41,426 bases of DNA, from positions 1 through 41,426 of the forward strand of contig JBFLXB010000033.1 of assembly GCA_040757335.1 (NCBI GenBank). The letters run 5' to 3'. Both the position numbers and the translations under genes were made by a program. Positions 26,593 through 36,151 of the stretch are shown here, one piece after another. Below the pieces are notes generated by a model, which was given only the letters and a program-made list of their open reading frames with translations, made no database searches and was not told where the DNA came from. Position 1 is the stretch's first letter; each line of letters begins with the position of its first letter. This DNA is from Nitrospirota bacterium (GTDB lineage Bacteria > Nitrospirota > Nitrospiria > 2-01-FULL-66-17).

Positions 26593-26930
26593 GGCGCGTC
26601 GACCTGTTCGGTATCGGTCTCTTCGGACGATCCGGGTTTGCCGTCGCCCGACTGCGCGTCGTTGACGTAGCGTTTGAACACCTGGCTGGGCCGGAACGTC
26701 ACGACCTTCCGCGGGGTGATGCCGATTTCTTCTCCGGTCTTGGGGTTGCGGCCCTTCCGGGCGCGTTTGTGGCGCACCACGAAGTTGCCGAACCCCGCGA
26801 TCTTCACAGTCTCGCCCTTCTGAAGCACGCCCTTGATCGAATCCAGCATCAACTCCAAGATGTCGGAGGCATCCTTTTTCGGGATTCCCAGCTTTTCATA
26901 CACCTCAGTCGCGATGTCGGCCTTTCTCAT
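26589..26930 (-). CDS. ihfA: Integration host factor alpha / HU-family DNA-bending protein
   Basis: A 113-residue nucleoid protein that bends DNA. MRKADIATEVYEKLGIPKKDASDILELML is the usual helical dimer part, and GETVKIAGFGNFVVRHKRARKGRNP includes the DNA-binding beta arm with GRNPKTGEEI. The C-terminal tail of about 20 residues (GSSEETDTEQVDAP) is acidic and longer than in E. coli IhfA (99 residues). GGAG precedes the ATG. Context with merR and tRNA-Pro supports IhfA rather than HU. A promoter-like sequence lies at 26994-27022. Confidence 0.92.
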   Translation of the reverse strand: MRKADIATEVYEKLGIPKKDASDILELMLDSIKGVLQKGETVKIAGFGNFVVRHKRARKGRNPKTGEEIGITPRKVVTFRPSQVFKRYVNDAQSGDGKPGSSEETDTEQVDAP

Positions 26931-26993
26931 GGCTCCTGCTCCAACGCCCCGCGCCTCACGCCACGAACGCCATCCGCTCCCGAAATTACGGCC

Positions 26994-27022
26994 ACCCTAA
27001 CGAAACGGTGTCCTAAAGTCAA
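26994..27022 (-). promoter_or_regulatory. Possible ihfA promoter
   Basis: On the - strand TTGACT (27022-27017), a 17-nt spacer and TAGGGT (26999-26994) resemble a sigma-70 promoter, about 60 nt upstream of the ihfA ATG. The -10 box is only half matched. Confidence 0.45.
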
Positions 27023-27047
27023 GGAAAATCAACTGGTTACTCGAAAA

Positions 27048-28640
27048 TCAGGTCCGCGCGGTGCCGCCGCGGAGCAACCGGTACTCGATACTGTCCACCA
27101 ACGCCTGCCAGCTCGCCTCGATCAGGTTGGAGGAGACGCCCACCGTGCCCCATTTGCGCTCGTGGTCGCCGGACTCGATCAACACGCGCACCCGCGACGC
27201 GGTGCCGTCCTGCCCCGACAGCACCCGCACTTTGTAATCCAAGAGACGGACCTGCCGAAGCTGCGGATAGAATCCCTCCAGCGCTTTACGCAACGCGTGG
27301 TCGAGGGCATTGACGGGTCCGGCGCCCACGGACGCCGTGTGCTCGATGTCGTTGCCCACGCGCAACATGATGGTGGCTTCGCAGAGCGGCTCCTCGGCCT
27401 CGCGGCGTTTCTCCACGATGACGCGAAAGCCGATCAAATCAAAAAACCGCCGGTGCGTGCCGAGCGCCTTGCGCATGAGCAACTCGAACGAACCGTCCGC
27501 GCCTTCGTACTGATACCCCTGGCGCTCCAGTTCCTTCAGCGTGGCGAGCAGGTCGTGGAGCCGCGGGTCCGCCGCCGCGACGTTGATCCCGTATTCGGCA
27601 GCCTTCTCCAGCAGACTGCCGCGCCCGGCCGCGTCGGACACCAGGATCCGACGGCGGTTGCCCACCACCTCGGGCGGCACGTGCTCGTAGGTTTGGGCTT
27701 TCTTGCGGACCGCGTGCACGTGCACCCCGCCCTTGTGCGCGAAGGCGCTCTCGCCCACGTAGGCCTGCCGCGTGTTGGCGGGGAGGTTGGCGATCTCGTA
27801 GACGTAGCGCGCGGTCTCGGTCAGGTGCGACAACTGCGCGTCGCTCACCACGGGCCGGCCCAGCTTGAGGCGCAAGTTGGGGATCAGCGAGCAGAGGTTG
27901 GCGTTGCCGCAACGCTCGCCGAACCCGTTGATCGTCCCCTGTACCTGGACCACGCCCTGCTCCACGGCCACCAAGGAGTTGGCCACCGCCACCTCGGCGT
28001 CATTGTGGGCGTGGATGCCCAGAGGAGCCTTGATTGTGCGGGCCACGGTCGCTACGATCTCCGCGACCTCCCACGGCATGGTGCCGCCGTTGGTGTCGCA
28101 GAGCGTGATGCGGTCCGCGCCCTCGGACCGGGCGCGCTCGATCGTGGCCAACGCGTGCTCGGGGTTGGCCTTGTAGCCGTCGAAGAAATGCTCGGCGTCG
28201 TACACCACCACCTTGCGCTTGGCCTTGAGATACGCCACCGAGTCGCCGATGAGCTCCAGATTCTTCTTGAGCGACACGCCCAGCGCTTCGGTGACGTGGA
28301 GATCCCAACTCTTCCCGAAGATCGTGATCACGGGGGTCTGCGCGTCGAGGAGCGCTTGCATGGACGGGTCTTTCTGGACGCGGTGCTTGGCGCGCCGCGT
28401 CGCGCCGAACGCCGCGATCTGGGCCTGTTTCAGCGGGAGCCGACGGACCTCTTTGAAGAACTCCGCGTCCTTTGGATTCGCACCCGGCCACCCGCCTTCG
28501 ATGTAGGGAATGCCCAGCTCATCGAGCTTCTGGACGATCAGCAGCTTGTCCTCGACCGAAAACGCAATGTCCTCCGCCTGCGCCCCATCGCGCAGCGTGG
28601 TGTCGTAAAGTTCGATCAAATGTTCTTGTGGTTTCTTCAT
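27048..28640 (-). CDS. cimA: (R)-citramalate synthase
   Basis: A 530-residue enzyme condensing acetyl-CoA and pyruvate to citramalate, the first step of the threonine-independent route to 2-oxobutanoate and isoleucine. The TIM-barrel begins [18 protein letters not shown], the HMGL-type catalytic start; [16 protein letters not shown] and [15 protein letters not shown] are further metal/active-site motifs. The C-terminal 130 residues form the LeuA-type allosteric dimer domain ([31 protein letters not shown]). The subfamily ([11 protein letters not shown], about 530 residues) is CimA rather than 2-isopropylmalate synthase. The ATG at 28640 follows repeat R2, and lysC lies 128 nt upstream on the same strand. 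Confidence 0.93.
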   Translation of the reverse strand: MKKPQEHLIELYDTTLRDGAQAEDIAFSVEDKLLIVQKLDELGIPYIEGGWPGANPKDAEFFKEVRRLPLKQAQIAAFGATRRAKHRVQKDPSMQALLDAQTPVITIFGKSWDLHVTEALGVSLKKNLELIGDSVAYLKAKRKVVVYDAEHFFDGYKANPEHALATIERARSEGADRITLCDTNGGTMPWEVAEIVATVARTIKAPLGIHAHNDAEVAVANSLVAVEQGVVQVQGTINGFGERCGNANLCSLIPNLRLKLGRPVVSDAQLSHLTETARYVYEIANLPANTRQAYVGESAFAHKGGVHVHAVRKKAQTYEHVPPEVVGNRRRILVSDAAGRGSLLEKAAEYGINVAAADPRLHDLLATLKELERQGYQYEGADGSFELLMRKALGTHRRFFDLIGFRVIVEKRREAEEPLCEATIMLRVGNDIEHTASVGAGPVNALDHALRKALEGFYPQLRQVRLLDYKVRVLSGQDGTASRVRVLIESGDHERKWGTVGVSSNLIEASWQALVDSIEYRLLRGGTART

Positions 28641-28661
28641 TGCTTCACACCGCGAAGCGGA

Positions 28662-28781
28662 GCCCGTTCAGGAGCGCGCCAGATGCAAGGCGCCGCGAGC
28701 ACCGGAGCGCAGCGTACTGTGTGCGTACGTGAGCACCGGAGCGCAGCGGCAACGCCGCAGATGGCCGCTCATGGACGGGCT
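28662..28781. repeat. Inverted-repeat element R2 between lysC and cimA
   Basis: About 120 bp bounded by AGCCCGTTCAGGA and TCATGGACGGGCT (inverted, 11 of 13). It shares CAGATGCAAGGCG, AGCGTACTGTGTGCGTACGT and CAACGCCGCAGATGGCCG with R3. A doubled GAGCACCGGAGCGCAGCG lies inside. Its right end reaches into the last codons of lysC, whose stop is 28771-28769. Confidence 0.85.
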
Positions 28782-29998
28782 GCCTCCCCGAGGCCGAAGG
28801 CTTGGTGCAGCGCGCGGACCGCCAATTCGACATACTTCGCATCCACCACGCAGGAGATCTTGATCTCGCTGGTGGAGATCATCATGATGTTGATCCCTTC
28901 CCGCGCCAGAGTGTCGAACATGGTCGCGGCGACGCCGGAGTGCGAACGCATGCCGACCCCGACGATCGACACCTTCGCGATGCCTTCGGACAACTCGACA
29001 TCCCTGGCCCCAATCTCGCGTGCGAGGGTTTTGACCAACGCCACCGCCTTCTTCGCGTCTCCGGTGGGGACGGTGAACGAGATATCAGTCAGACCATCCT
29101 GGCTGATGTTCTGGATGATCATGTCGACGACAATGTTTTCTTTGGCGATGCCGCCGAAGAGCCGCGCCGCAATGCCGGGGCGGTCCGGCACGCCCAGGAG
29201 CGTGATCTTGGCTTGATTGCGGTCGTAGGTGACGCCGGAAACCACGACCTGTTCCATTTCGCGATCCTCCTTCGTGACGAGCGTTCCGGTCGGGGACTCG
29301 GTGAAACTGGACAACACGCGGACCGGAACCTGGTATTTCATTGCGAACTCCACGGACCGCGTCTGGAGCACCTTGGCGCCCAGGCTCGCCATCTCGAGCA
29401 TTTCCTCGTAGGAAATTTTCTCGAGCCGACGGGCCCCGGGCACGATGTTGGGATCGGTGGTGTACACGCCGTCCACGTCGGTATAGATGTCGCACCGGTC
29501 GGCCTTGAGCGCGGCGGCCAGAGCCACGGCCGTCGTGTCCGAGCCGCCCCGGCCCAGCGTGGTCACATCGGATTTCTCGTTGATCCCCTGAAACCCGGCG
29601 ACTACCGGAATCACGCCCTCAGCCAAGGCCTCGCGCACGCGCTCCCCGGTGACGTGCTCGATGCGCGCCTTGGTGTGTACGGCGTTGGTCACGATTCCCA
29701 CCTGCCGACCCGTGAATGAACGAGCGGGATACCCCCGCTCGCTGAGCGCCATTGCGAGCAGCGCGATGGTGACGCGTTCACCCGTGGACAATAACATGTC
29801 CAACTCGCGTTCATCAGGGTTCGGGCTGATGGCGTGAGCGAGCGCGAGGAGCCGGTCGGTCTCGCCGCTCATCGCGGAGAGGACCACTACCACGTCGTCC
29901 CCGCTTTTCTTGGTGCGGATCACGCGTTCGGTCACCGCCTGAATGCGTTCGGGCGTTCCGACCGACGTCCCGCCGTATTTCTGAACGATTAACGCCAT
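28769..29998 (-). CDS. lysC: Aspartate kinase
   Basis: A 409-residue enzyme phosphorylating aspartate, the common entry to lysine, threonine and methionine synthesis. The kinase domain begins [31 protein letters not shown] and [20 protein letters not shown] are the substrate and ATP motifs. Two C-terminal ACT domains (about 265-409, including [20 protein letters not shown] and [20 protein letters not shown]) are the usual site of lysine/threonine feedback control. The last four codons overlap repeat R2, giving an ending ...GEAARP. The next gene, apgM-like, lies 111 nt upstream on the same strand. That gap contains no gene I can support. Confidence 0.97.
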   Translation of the reverse strand: MALIVQKYGGTSVGTPERIQAVTERVIRTKKSGDDVVVVLSAMSGETDRLLALAHAISPNPDERELDMLLSTGERVTIALLAMALSERGYPARSFTGRQVGIVTNAVHTKARIEHVTGERVREALAEGVIPVVAGFQGINEKSDVTTLGRGGSDTTAVALAAALKADRCDIYTDVDGVYTTDPNIVPGARRLEKISYEEMLEMASLGAKVLQTRSVEFAMKYQVPVRVLSSFTESPTGTLVTKEDREMEQVVVSGVTYDRNQAKITLLGVPDRPGIAARLFGGIAKENIVVDMIIQNISQDGLTDISFTVPTGDAKKAVALVKTLAREIGARDVELSEGIAKVSIVGVGMRSHSGVAATMFDTLAREGINIMMISTSEIKISCVVDAKYVELAVRALHQAFGLGEAARP

Positions 29999-30109
29999 GA
30001 GTCAGCGAGAAATCGTTATCCGTGGCTCGTTGACAGTTGTTCGTGACTGACGGATGCCGAGCAACGGCGAACGGTCAACGTACAACGAGGTTTCCCTTCA
30101 GCACCATCA

Positions 30110-31348
30110 TCATCCCTTCAGGAAATACTCCATCAACCGGTGCCCGTCGGGGATGAGTTTTCCGCTCGCTTTGGCTGCGCGTTCGTTGAACGAGTCCGCG
30201 GTGCCCGTGTGGGCCTGCGGCGCGCCGCCGCGTTGGTGCAACACGTAGGGAACGGGATCGGGAGTGTGCGATCGGGTGGATACCGGGGCGACGTGATCGC
30301 ACAGCGCCAGAACGCACAAAGCCGGCTCGCCGGCCGTGGCTTGAACGATCCGGCCGACCACGCGAGCGTCGAAATCCTCGATCGCGCGGATCTTCGCGTC
30401 CAGGTCGCCGTTGTGGCTGGCCTCGTCCGGAGCCTCCACGTGCAGAACGACGAGGTCGTGGTCCTTCAACGCTTGGACCGCGGCGTCCACCTTGCCCTCG
30501 TAGTCCGTGTCCAAATAACCCGTGGCTCCAGGCACGTGGATCACGTCCAGACCCACGGCCAATGCAAGGCCTTTCATCACGTCCACCGCGGCGATCAGCG
30601 CGCCCCGTTTGCCGAAGCGGTCGACGAACGGCGTCAGTTCCGCGGCCTTCCCTTGGCCCCAGATCCAAATCCCGTTGGCGGGCTTGAGGCCCTGATCCAC
30701 GCGCTCGATGTTCAAAGGGTGCAGCGCGAGGACAGCCACCGCGCTCTCCATGACTTTGCGCAACATGTCGGCACCGTCACCGGTCGGCAGCCCGCCGGTG
30801 ACGGGTTTGCCGGCGAGGTCATAAGGCGGCACACACGTCACGCGCGAGCGGCCGCCGATCCAGACCATCAGGTGTCGGTAACTCACGCCTGCGTAGAACT
30901 GCAGGAACTCGGTGGCAAGTTGGCTGTTGAGCTCTTGAATCAACTCGCGCGAATCATCGGAGCTGACGTGACCCGCGCTGGAATCTTCCAGGACGACGTG
31001 GGGGCCCAAGCGCTCGATGTCGTACCCCCGCTGTTCGTCTCTGAGCGTGACCAGGTTGCAGCGGAACACGACGTCGTCTTTGCCCACGGCGACGCCGAGG
31101 CTCGCCGCTTCGAGCGGGGAGCGTCCCAGTTGGGGATATTTCTTCGGGTCGTACCCCAGGATCGACAGATTGGTGGCTTCACTGGTGGGCATCAAGCCCT
31201 GCGGCGTGGTCCGCACCAGGCCCACCTCGCCCTGATGCGCCAAAGCATCCAGGTTCGGCGTTTTGGCCGCCTCCAGCGGTGTCCGGTTATTCAACCGCGG
31301 AATGGGCAGGTCGGCCATCCCGTCTGCGAGCAACACCAGGTATTTCAT
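30110..31348 (-). CDS. apgM: ApgM-like phosphomutase, proposed homoserine kinase
   Basis: A 412-residue member of the archaeal-type cofactor-independent phosphoglycerate mutase (alkaline-phosphatase-like) family. MKYLVLLADGMADLPI supplies the first metal Asp, and MPTSEATNLSILGYDPKKYP contains the nucleophile region. VLHVEAPDEASHNGDLDAKI and CDHVAPVSTRSHTPDPVPYV carry metal-binding Asp and His. It sits inside hom-thrC-X-lysC, and no ThrB is seen in the window. Homologues in this setting are classed (TIGR02535) as a proposed homoserine kinase, which would fill the missing step between homoserine and threonine. Conversion of 3- to 2-phosphoglycerate remains possible. It is separated from thrC by repeat R3. 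Confidence 0.85.
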   Translation of the reverse strand: MKYLVLLADGMADLPIPRLNNRTPLEAAKTPNLDALAHQGEVGLVRTTPQGLMPTSEATNLSILGYDPKKYPQLGRSPLEAASLGVAVGKDDVVFRCNLVTLRDEQRGYDIERLGPHVVLEDSSAGHVSSDDSRELIQELNSQLATEFLQFYAGVSYRHLMVWIGGRSRVTCVPPYDLAGKPVTGGLPTGDGADMLRKVMESAVAVLALHPLNIERVDQGLKPANGIWIWGQGKAAELTPFVDRFGKRGALIAAVDVMKGLALAVGLDVIHVPGATGYLDTDYEGKVDAAVQALKDHDLVVLHVEAPDEASHNGDLDAKIRAIEDFDARVVGRIVQATAGEPALCVLALCDHVAPVSTRSHTPDPVPYVLHQRGGAPQAHTGTADSFNERAAKASGKLIPDGHRLMEYFLKG

Positions 31349-31375
31349 GGCTGGCCCTTATGCCTCCTCGCTAGC

Positions 31376-31510
31376 GCCTGTCCATGAACGGCCATCTGCG
31401 GCGTTGTCGCTGCGCGTCCGCTCCTCACGTCTTCGTAGGGGCGTATTGCAATACGCCCCTACAGGTCCGGTTCTCGCTCCGCCTTGCATCTGCCGCATTC
31501 CTGAACAGGC
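31376..31510. repeat. Inverted-repeat element R3 between thrC and apgM-like gene
   Basis: About 135 bp with ends GCCTGTCCATGAA and TTCCTGAACAGGC (inverted, 11 of 13). Its reverse complement matches R2 through CAGATGCAAGGCG, CAACGCCGCAGATGGCCG and TCATGGAC. A perfect 28-bp palindrome (31435-31462) interrupts the middle, where R2 has AGCGTAC...GTACGT. Confidence 0.85.
31435..31462. repeat. Perfect 28-bp palindrome nested in R3
   Basis: Each arm is 14 nt, GTAGGGGCGTATTG and its exact complement, with no loop. Similar GTAGGGGCG palindromes are dispersed in many bacterial genomes, so this is probably a second mobile palindrome inserted into the first element. Confidence 0.9.
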
Positions 31511-31537
31511 TTCGCTCGCCCAATACTCGGACGAGAC

Positions 31538-32596
31538 CTAATATCCCAAAACTTTGACCACGTCTTCCAGCCGTGCCTTGATCGTGGTGGGCTTCTGCGA
31601 CACGCTCATCGCGATATCGGAGTCCTTCAGCCCATGGCCGGTGAGCGTGCACACGACGGTTTCCCCGCCCAGGAAGTAGCCGGCCTTGCTGAGCTTGATC
31701 ACACCCGCCACCGACGCCGCGGACGCGGGTTCGCAAAACACGCCTTCGAGCCCCGCGATCATTCGATAGGCCTCGATGATCTCGTCGTCGGTCACCAGGT
31801 CGATCTGCCCCTTGGACTCGGCCGCGGCCTCCACCGCGGTTTTCCAGCTCGCGGGGTTCCCGATGCGAATCGCGGTGGCGATGGTCCGCGGCTTCTCAAC
31901 CACGTGTCCGAGCACGATCGGCGCCGCCCCCGCGGCTTGAAAGCCGATCATACGCGGCAACCGATCAACGCGGCCACACGCATGGTACTCCCGATACCCG
32001 CGCCAATAGGCCGTGATGTTGCCCGCGTTCCCGACCGGGAGGACGTGGACGTCGGGCGCGCCGCCCAATTGATCGCACACCTCGAACGCCGCGGTCTTCT
32101 GGCCTTCCAGGCGGAAGGGATTGATCGAGTTGACGAGCGTGACGGGATACCGCTCCGCCACGCCTTTGACGATGGCCAACGCCTCGTCGAAGTTGCCCTC
32201 CACCTGGATCACCCGCGCGCGATGGATCATGGCCTGGGCGAGTTTGCCCATTGCGATCTTGCCCTCGGGAATCAGCACGAACACCCGCATCCCGGCGCGG
32301 GCTCCGTACGCCGCGGCGGACGCCGACGTGTTGCCGGTGGACGCGCAGATCACGGCGTCGGCGCCGGCCTCGGCCGCCTTGGAAATGGCGAGCGTCATGC
32401 CGCGGTCTTTGAACGAGCCGGTGGGGTTCGCGCCCTCGAATTTCAGGAACAGACGCAACGCCGGCGCGATCGCGGCCGCGAGGTTCTTGGTCTCGATGAG
32501 CGGGGTGTTGCCCTCGTTGAGCGTGACGATCGGCGTGCGGTCGGTCACCGGCAGCAGCTCGCGATACTGTTCGATGACGCCTCGCCAGCGGGTCAC
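31538..32596 (-). CDS. thrC: Threonine synthase
   Basis: A PLP enzyme of about 352 residues that converts O-phosphohomoserine to threonine. The opening VTRWRGVIEQYRELLPVTD followed by TLNEGNTPLI is typical of the short Bacillus-type ThrC. The PLP lysine lies in FEGANPTGSFKDRGM, and the cofactor phosphate loop is LPVGNAGNITAYWRGY. GTG 32596 is chosen because AGGGAG sits 7 nt before it and the family starts here; an ATG at 32611 would overlap hom by 14 nt and has no usable site. GTG follows the hom stop by 1 nt, so the two are translationally coupled. Confidence 0.96.
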   Translation of the reverse strand: MTRWRGVIEQYRELLPVTDRTPIVTLNEGNTPLIETKNLAAAIAPALRLFLKFEGANPTGSFKDRGMTLAISKAAEAGADAVICASTGNTSASAAAYGARAGMRVFVLIPEGKIAMGKLAQAMIHRARVIQVEGNFDEALAIVKGVAERYPVTLVNSINPFRLEGQKTAAFEVCDQLGGAPDVHVLPVGNAGNITAYWRGYREYHACGRVDRLPRMIGFQAAGAAPIVLGHVVEKPRTIATAIRIGNPASWKTAVEAAAESKGQIDLVTDDEIIEAYRMIAGLEGVFCEPASAASVAGVIKLSKAGYFLGGETVVCTLTGHGLKDSDIAMSVSQKPTTIKARLEDVVKVLGY

Positions 32597-32597
32597 G

Positions 32598-33911
32598 TTA
32601 GTCTCCCTCATCCTCCACTCTAATCAACACGGTCTTGTCGACCACCGCCGGCAGCCGATCGATTTCGGCCAATGCGCGCCGGACGTCGCGCTCGAGCGCG
32701 CGATGGGTCATCATGACCACGGGGACGGCCCCGCCGGCCTTGCGGCCTTTTTGGAGGACCGAGGAGATGCTGATGTTGTATTGGCCCAGCACGCCGGAGA
32801 TCGCCGACAGCACGCCGGGATTGTCCAACACCGAGCAACGCAGGTAATACAAACTCGAAATCTCTTCCATTGCCAGCAAGCGGAGCGGGCGTCGACCCGG
32901 GCCGTCGTACGAGGTCGGGGGCACCCGACCCGCGGCGTCGTGGCGGATGTTGCGGGCGATCGCGACCAGGTCGCTGACCACGGCGCTGGCCGTGGGGTGA
33001 TCCCCCGCGCCCCGGCCGTAGAACAAGGTCTGTCCCACGAAGTCGCCGACCACGTAGATGGCGTTGAACACGCCGCCCACCTGCGCCAGCAGGTTCTCTT
33101 CCGGAATCATGGTGGGGTGCACTCGGGCTTCGATTGCGTCCGGTTGCGCCTTGGCGATGGCCAGCAGCTTGATCCGATACCCGAACTCGCGTGCAAATTC
33201 GATGTCCAACGGCGTCACGGCCGTGATGCCCTCGGTGTAGATCTCTTTGAGCGTAACCGGGGTGCCGAACGCGAGCGACACGAGGATGGCGAGTTTGTTG
33301 GCGGAGTCGTGTCCTTCGACGTCGCTCGTGGGGTCGGCTTCGGCGTAGCCGGCCTGTTGCGCTTCAACCAGCACGTCCCCGAAGGCTTTGCGTTCGTCGG
33401 TCATCTTGGTCAGGATGAAGTTCGACGTGCCGTTGATGATCCCGTAAATCGATTCGATCCGGTTGCCGGAGAGCCCTTCTTTGAGCGCGCGGATGATCGG
33501 GATGCCGCCCCCGACCGCACCCTCGAACTCAAAATCCACCCCTCGCGCGGCCGCGGCCGCGAACAGCTCCTCGCCGGAGGCCGCGAGCAGCGCCTTGTTC
33601 GCGGTGACGATGTGTTTGCCCCGCGCCATCGCGTCGAGCAGATACCGTTTGGCGGGCTCGATGCCACCGATCAATTCCACGACGATCTGGACATCGGGAT
33701 GGTTGATGACCTCGGCGGCATCGGTGGTGAGCAGCCCCGGAGGCAACGCGACCCCGCGGTCGCGTCGGATGTCCAAGTCCGCAACCTTGACCAGCTCCAA
33801 CGGAACCCCGATCCTCCGCCCCAGCACGTCGGCGTTGTGCAGCAAGAGTTTGACCACTCCGGAGCCGACCGTACCGAACCCCAAGATGCCGATACCAACG
33901 CGAGAGATCAT
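32598..33911 (-). CDS. hom: Homoserine dehydrogenase
   Basis: A 437-residue NAD(P)-dependent enzyme reducing aspartate semialdehyde to homoserine. The nucleotide-binding loop is GILGFGTVGSGVVKLL. Catalytic-domain motifs are VTANKALLA, FEGAVGGGIPIIRAL and GIINGTSNFIL, with EADPTSDVEGHDSANKLAIL containing the catalytic Asp/Lys region. The C-terminal about 85 residues are an ACT domain (SVLDNPGVLSAISGVLGQYN), the usual threonine feedback site. Length and motifs are complete. It starts 63 nt after the aminotransferase gene on the same strand; that gap has a CCCGGC/GCCGGG hairpin. Confidence 0.97.
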   Translation of the reverse strand: MISRVGIGILGFGTVGSGVVKLLLHNADVLGRRIGVPLELVKVADLDIRRDRGVALPPGLLTTDAAEVINHPDVQIVVELIGGIEPAKRYLLDAMARGKHIVTANKALLAASGEELFAAAAARGVDFEFEGAVGGGIPIIRALKEGLSGNRIESIYGIINGTSNFILTKMTDERKAFGDVLVEAQQAGYAEADPTSDVEGHDSANKLAILVSLAFGTPVTLKEIYTEGITAVTPLDIEFAREFGYRIKLLAIAKAQPDAIEARVHPTMIPEENLLAQVGGVFNAIYVVGDFVGQTLFYGRGAGDHPTASAVVSDLVAIARNIRHDAAGRVPPTSYDGPGRRPLRLLAMEEISSLYYLRCSVLDNPGVLSAISGVLGQYNISISSVLQKGRKAGGAVPVVMMTHRALERDVRRALAEIDRLPAVVDKTVLIRVEDEGD

Positions 33912-33974
33912 CGTCGCAGTGCGAGGCGTGAGGAATTCACCGAATGCTTGCCCGGCGCTCGGGCCGGGACGGTT

Positions 33975-35150
33975 TTACCTATGACGCAACACCCGCTTGA
34001 GGCCTTGGATCGCCTGCCGGGTCCGGTGTTCGTTTTCCACCAATGCGAAACGCACGCCGTCGTCGCCGTATTCGCCGAAGCCGATTCCCGGCGAGACCGC
34101 GACCTTCGCCTCGGTCAGCAACAGCTTCGCGAACTCCAATGAGCCCATGTGGCGAAAGGGTTCGGGGATCGGGGCCCACACAAACATGGTCGCGCGCGGC
34201 TTGTCAACCGGCCAGCCGATGCGGTTCAGACCGTTGACCAACACGTCGCGGCGCTTGCGGTAGGTTTCGACGATGTCCGCCACGCAGTCCTGCGGCCCAT
34301 TCAGCGCCACGGTGGCGGCGATCTGCACCGGCTGAAACACGCCGTAGTCCAGGTAGCTCTTGATCTTGCCGAGCGCCCCGACCATCTCGCGATTGCCCAC
34401 GCAGAACCCCACGCGCCACCCCGGCATACTGTAGCTCTTGGACAGCGTGAAAAACTCCACGCCGACGTTTTTGGCCCCGGGCACCTGCAAAAAACTGGGT
34501 GCGCGGTAGCCGTCGAACACCAGGTCGGCGTACGCCAGGTCGTGGACCACGAGCAGGTTGTTTTCGGTGGCGAAGTCGACCACCTGCTTGAAAAAGCCCA
34601 GGTCCACCACGCGGGTGGTGGGGTTGTGGGGGAAATTGACGATCAGCATCTTGGGTCGCGGCCACGTTTGTTTGTACGCCGCGGTCATGTCTTCGAAAAA
34701 ATCCGAATCGCCCCGCAACGGGATGCTCTTGACCTGCCCGCCGGCGATGATCACGCTGTAAAAGTGGATCGGATAGGTGGGACTGGGTGTCAGCACGACA
34801 TCGCCGGGCTCGACCATGGCGAGCGCCAAGTGGGCGAGGCCTTCTTTGGAGCCGATGGTGACGATCACCTCGGTCTCGGGGTCGACGCTGACGTCGTAAT
34901 GACGCTGATACCATGCTGCCATGGCTTCGCGCAGCTTGGGGATCCCCTTCGAGAGCGAATAGCGGTGGTTTTTGGGGTTGCGCACGGACTCGATCAGCTT
35001 GTCTTGGATGTGGCGGGGCGTGGGCGTGTCCGGGTTCCCCATCCCGAAGTCGAGAATATCCTCCCCTCGTCGCCTCGCCTCGGTCTTCATCGCAGTGACG
35101 ATGCTGAAGACGTACGGCGGGAGGCGTGCGATGCGCGAAAATGCGTCCAC
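33975..35150 (-). CDS. alaC: AlaC-type class I/II aminotransferase
   Basis: A PLP aminotransferase of about 391 residues. The signature opening is [20 protein letters not shown] with [15 protein letters not shown]. The PLP lysine is in [29 protein letters not shown] is the cofactor-binding Asn loop, and [16 protein letters not shown] ends with the substrate-binding Arg. This subfamily makes alanine from glutamate and pyruvate (AlaC), but related members act on other substrates, and the hom/thrC context also allows an aspartate-family amino acid. GTG 35150 has AGAGGA 5 nt upstream and gives a normal family start; ATG 35195 would add 15 residues without family similarity. It is the first gene of the hom-thrC cluster. 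Confidence 0.92.
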   Translation of the reverse strand: MDAFSRIARLPPYVFSIVTAMKTEARRRGEDILDFGMGNPDTPTPRHIQDKLIESVRNPKNHRYSLSKGIPKLREAMAAWYQRHYDVSVDPETEVIVTIGSKEGLAHLALAMVEPGDVVLTPSPTYPIHFYSVIIAGGQVKSIPLRGDSDFFEDMTAAYKQTWPRPKMLIVNFPHNPTTRVVDLGFFKQVVDFATENNLLVVHDLAYADLVFDGYRAPSFLQVPGAKNVGVEFFTLSKSYSMPGWRVGFCVGNREMVGALGKIKSYLDYGVFQPVQIAATVALNGPQDCVADIVETYRKRRDVLVNGLNRIGWPVDKPRATMFVWAPIPEPFRHMGSLEFAKLLLTEAKVAVSPGIGFGEYGDDGVRFALVENEHRTRQAIQGLKRVLRHR

Positions 35151-35394
35151 CGGTCCTCTGAATGTCGTGCGCCGCCGTGGAAAGACGGCCGCCATCCCCC
35201 ATGGAAATGATGCGCCTCATGATACGGAAAGGCCCGGACTTTGTCAAACCGAGAACGCCCGTCCATATGGAGAAAGCCCTCATTTTTCCGGCAGTTCCGC
35301 GAACGTTCGGGTATGCCTCCAAGGGATTTCGCTTGATTTTTCATCCGGGCCGGTGCCACAATGCCGCGCAATCGGCGGGGGACTCGCTGCTCGT

Positions 35395-36123
35395 ATGGCG
35401 CAACTGGGAGTCAAAGTCGATCATATCGCCACGCTCCGCCAGGTTCGCGGGGGCGTGGAACCAAACGTGGCGGCGGCCGCTCTGTTGGCGGAGCTCGGTG
35501 GAGCCGACTGGATCATCGCGCATCTCCGGGAGGACCGACGCCACATCCAGGATCGCGACCTGTACGCGCTGCAACAGGTGGCGCCGTCCCGCGTCACGCT
35601 GGAAATCTCTCTCGCGGATCGGATGCTCAAGTTCGCCGTGGAGCTGCGGCCGGCGAGGGTCACGTTGGTTCCCGAGCAGCCCATGGAGCTGACCACCGAG
35701 GCGGGGCTGGATATGATCGGCAAACGCGACGTCGTGGCCCACGCCGCCTCGACACTGGTGCAAGCGGGCATCCCGGTCACGCTCCTGATCCAGCCCTTGG
35801 TCGATGACGTGAAGGCCTGCCACCGCTTGGGCCACCCGGGCTTGTCGGTGGAACTCAACGCCACGCCGTATCGATCCGCCAAGACGCCGGCCGACCGACG
35901 GTCGTGGGAGGAACAGATCGCCACCACCGCAAAACTCGCCTTCAAATTGGGCATACCAGTGCAGGTCGGCCACGGATTGACCGCCGATGCGATCCGCGCG
36001 CTGGCCGCGGTGCCGGAGATCACCCAGTTCAACGTGGGACACGCGCTGGTGGCGCGGGCCGCGCTGGTCGGCGTGGAGCAGGCGGTTCGGGAGATGAAAG
36101 CCGCCGCCGCGGTCACCAAATGA
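35395..36123 (+). CDS. pdxJ: Pyridoxine 5'-phosphate synthase
   Basis: A 242-residue TIM-barrel enzyme that condenses 1-deoxyxylulose 5-phosphate with 3-amino-2-oxopropyl phosphate in vitamin B6 synthesis. The family opening is LGVKVDHIATLRQVRGG, followed by GADWIIAHLREDRRHIQDRD and TLVPEQPMELTTEAGLD (catalytic Glu/His loops). VSVELN-type and NVGHALVARAALVGV complete the barrel. ATG 35395 gives MAQLGVKVDHIA; the frame is open far upstream but overlaps alaC antisense. The gap 35196-35394 between alaC and pdxJ holds no gene I can support and must contain divergent promoters. Confidence 0.96.
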   Translation: MAQLGVKVDHIATLRQVRGGVEPNVAAAALLAELGGADWIIAHLREDRRHIQDRDLYALQQVAPSRVTLEISLADRMLKFAVELRPARVTLVPEQPMELTTEAGLDMIGKRDVVAHAASTLVQAGIPVTLLIQPLVDDVKACHRLGHPGLSVELNATPYRSAKTPADRRSWEEQIATTAKLAFKLGIPVQVGHGLTADAIRALAAVPEITQFNVGHALVARAALVGVEQAVREMKAAAAVTK

Positions 36124-36151
36124 CTCCACCCCGCCGACCCGGCCTTACCCC

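Noticed and set aside
26571-29216. 881-codon + strand open frame
   Set aside because: It is antisense to ihfA and cimA, both unmistakable, and its composition is that of reverse-complemented GC-rich codons.
33945-33975. Terminator between the aminotransferase gene and hom
   Set aside because: CCCGGC/GCCGGG forms a short hairpin, but the T run follows it on the + strand, opposite to the direction of these genes.
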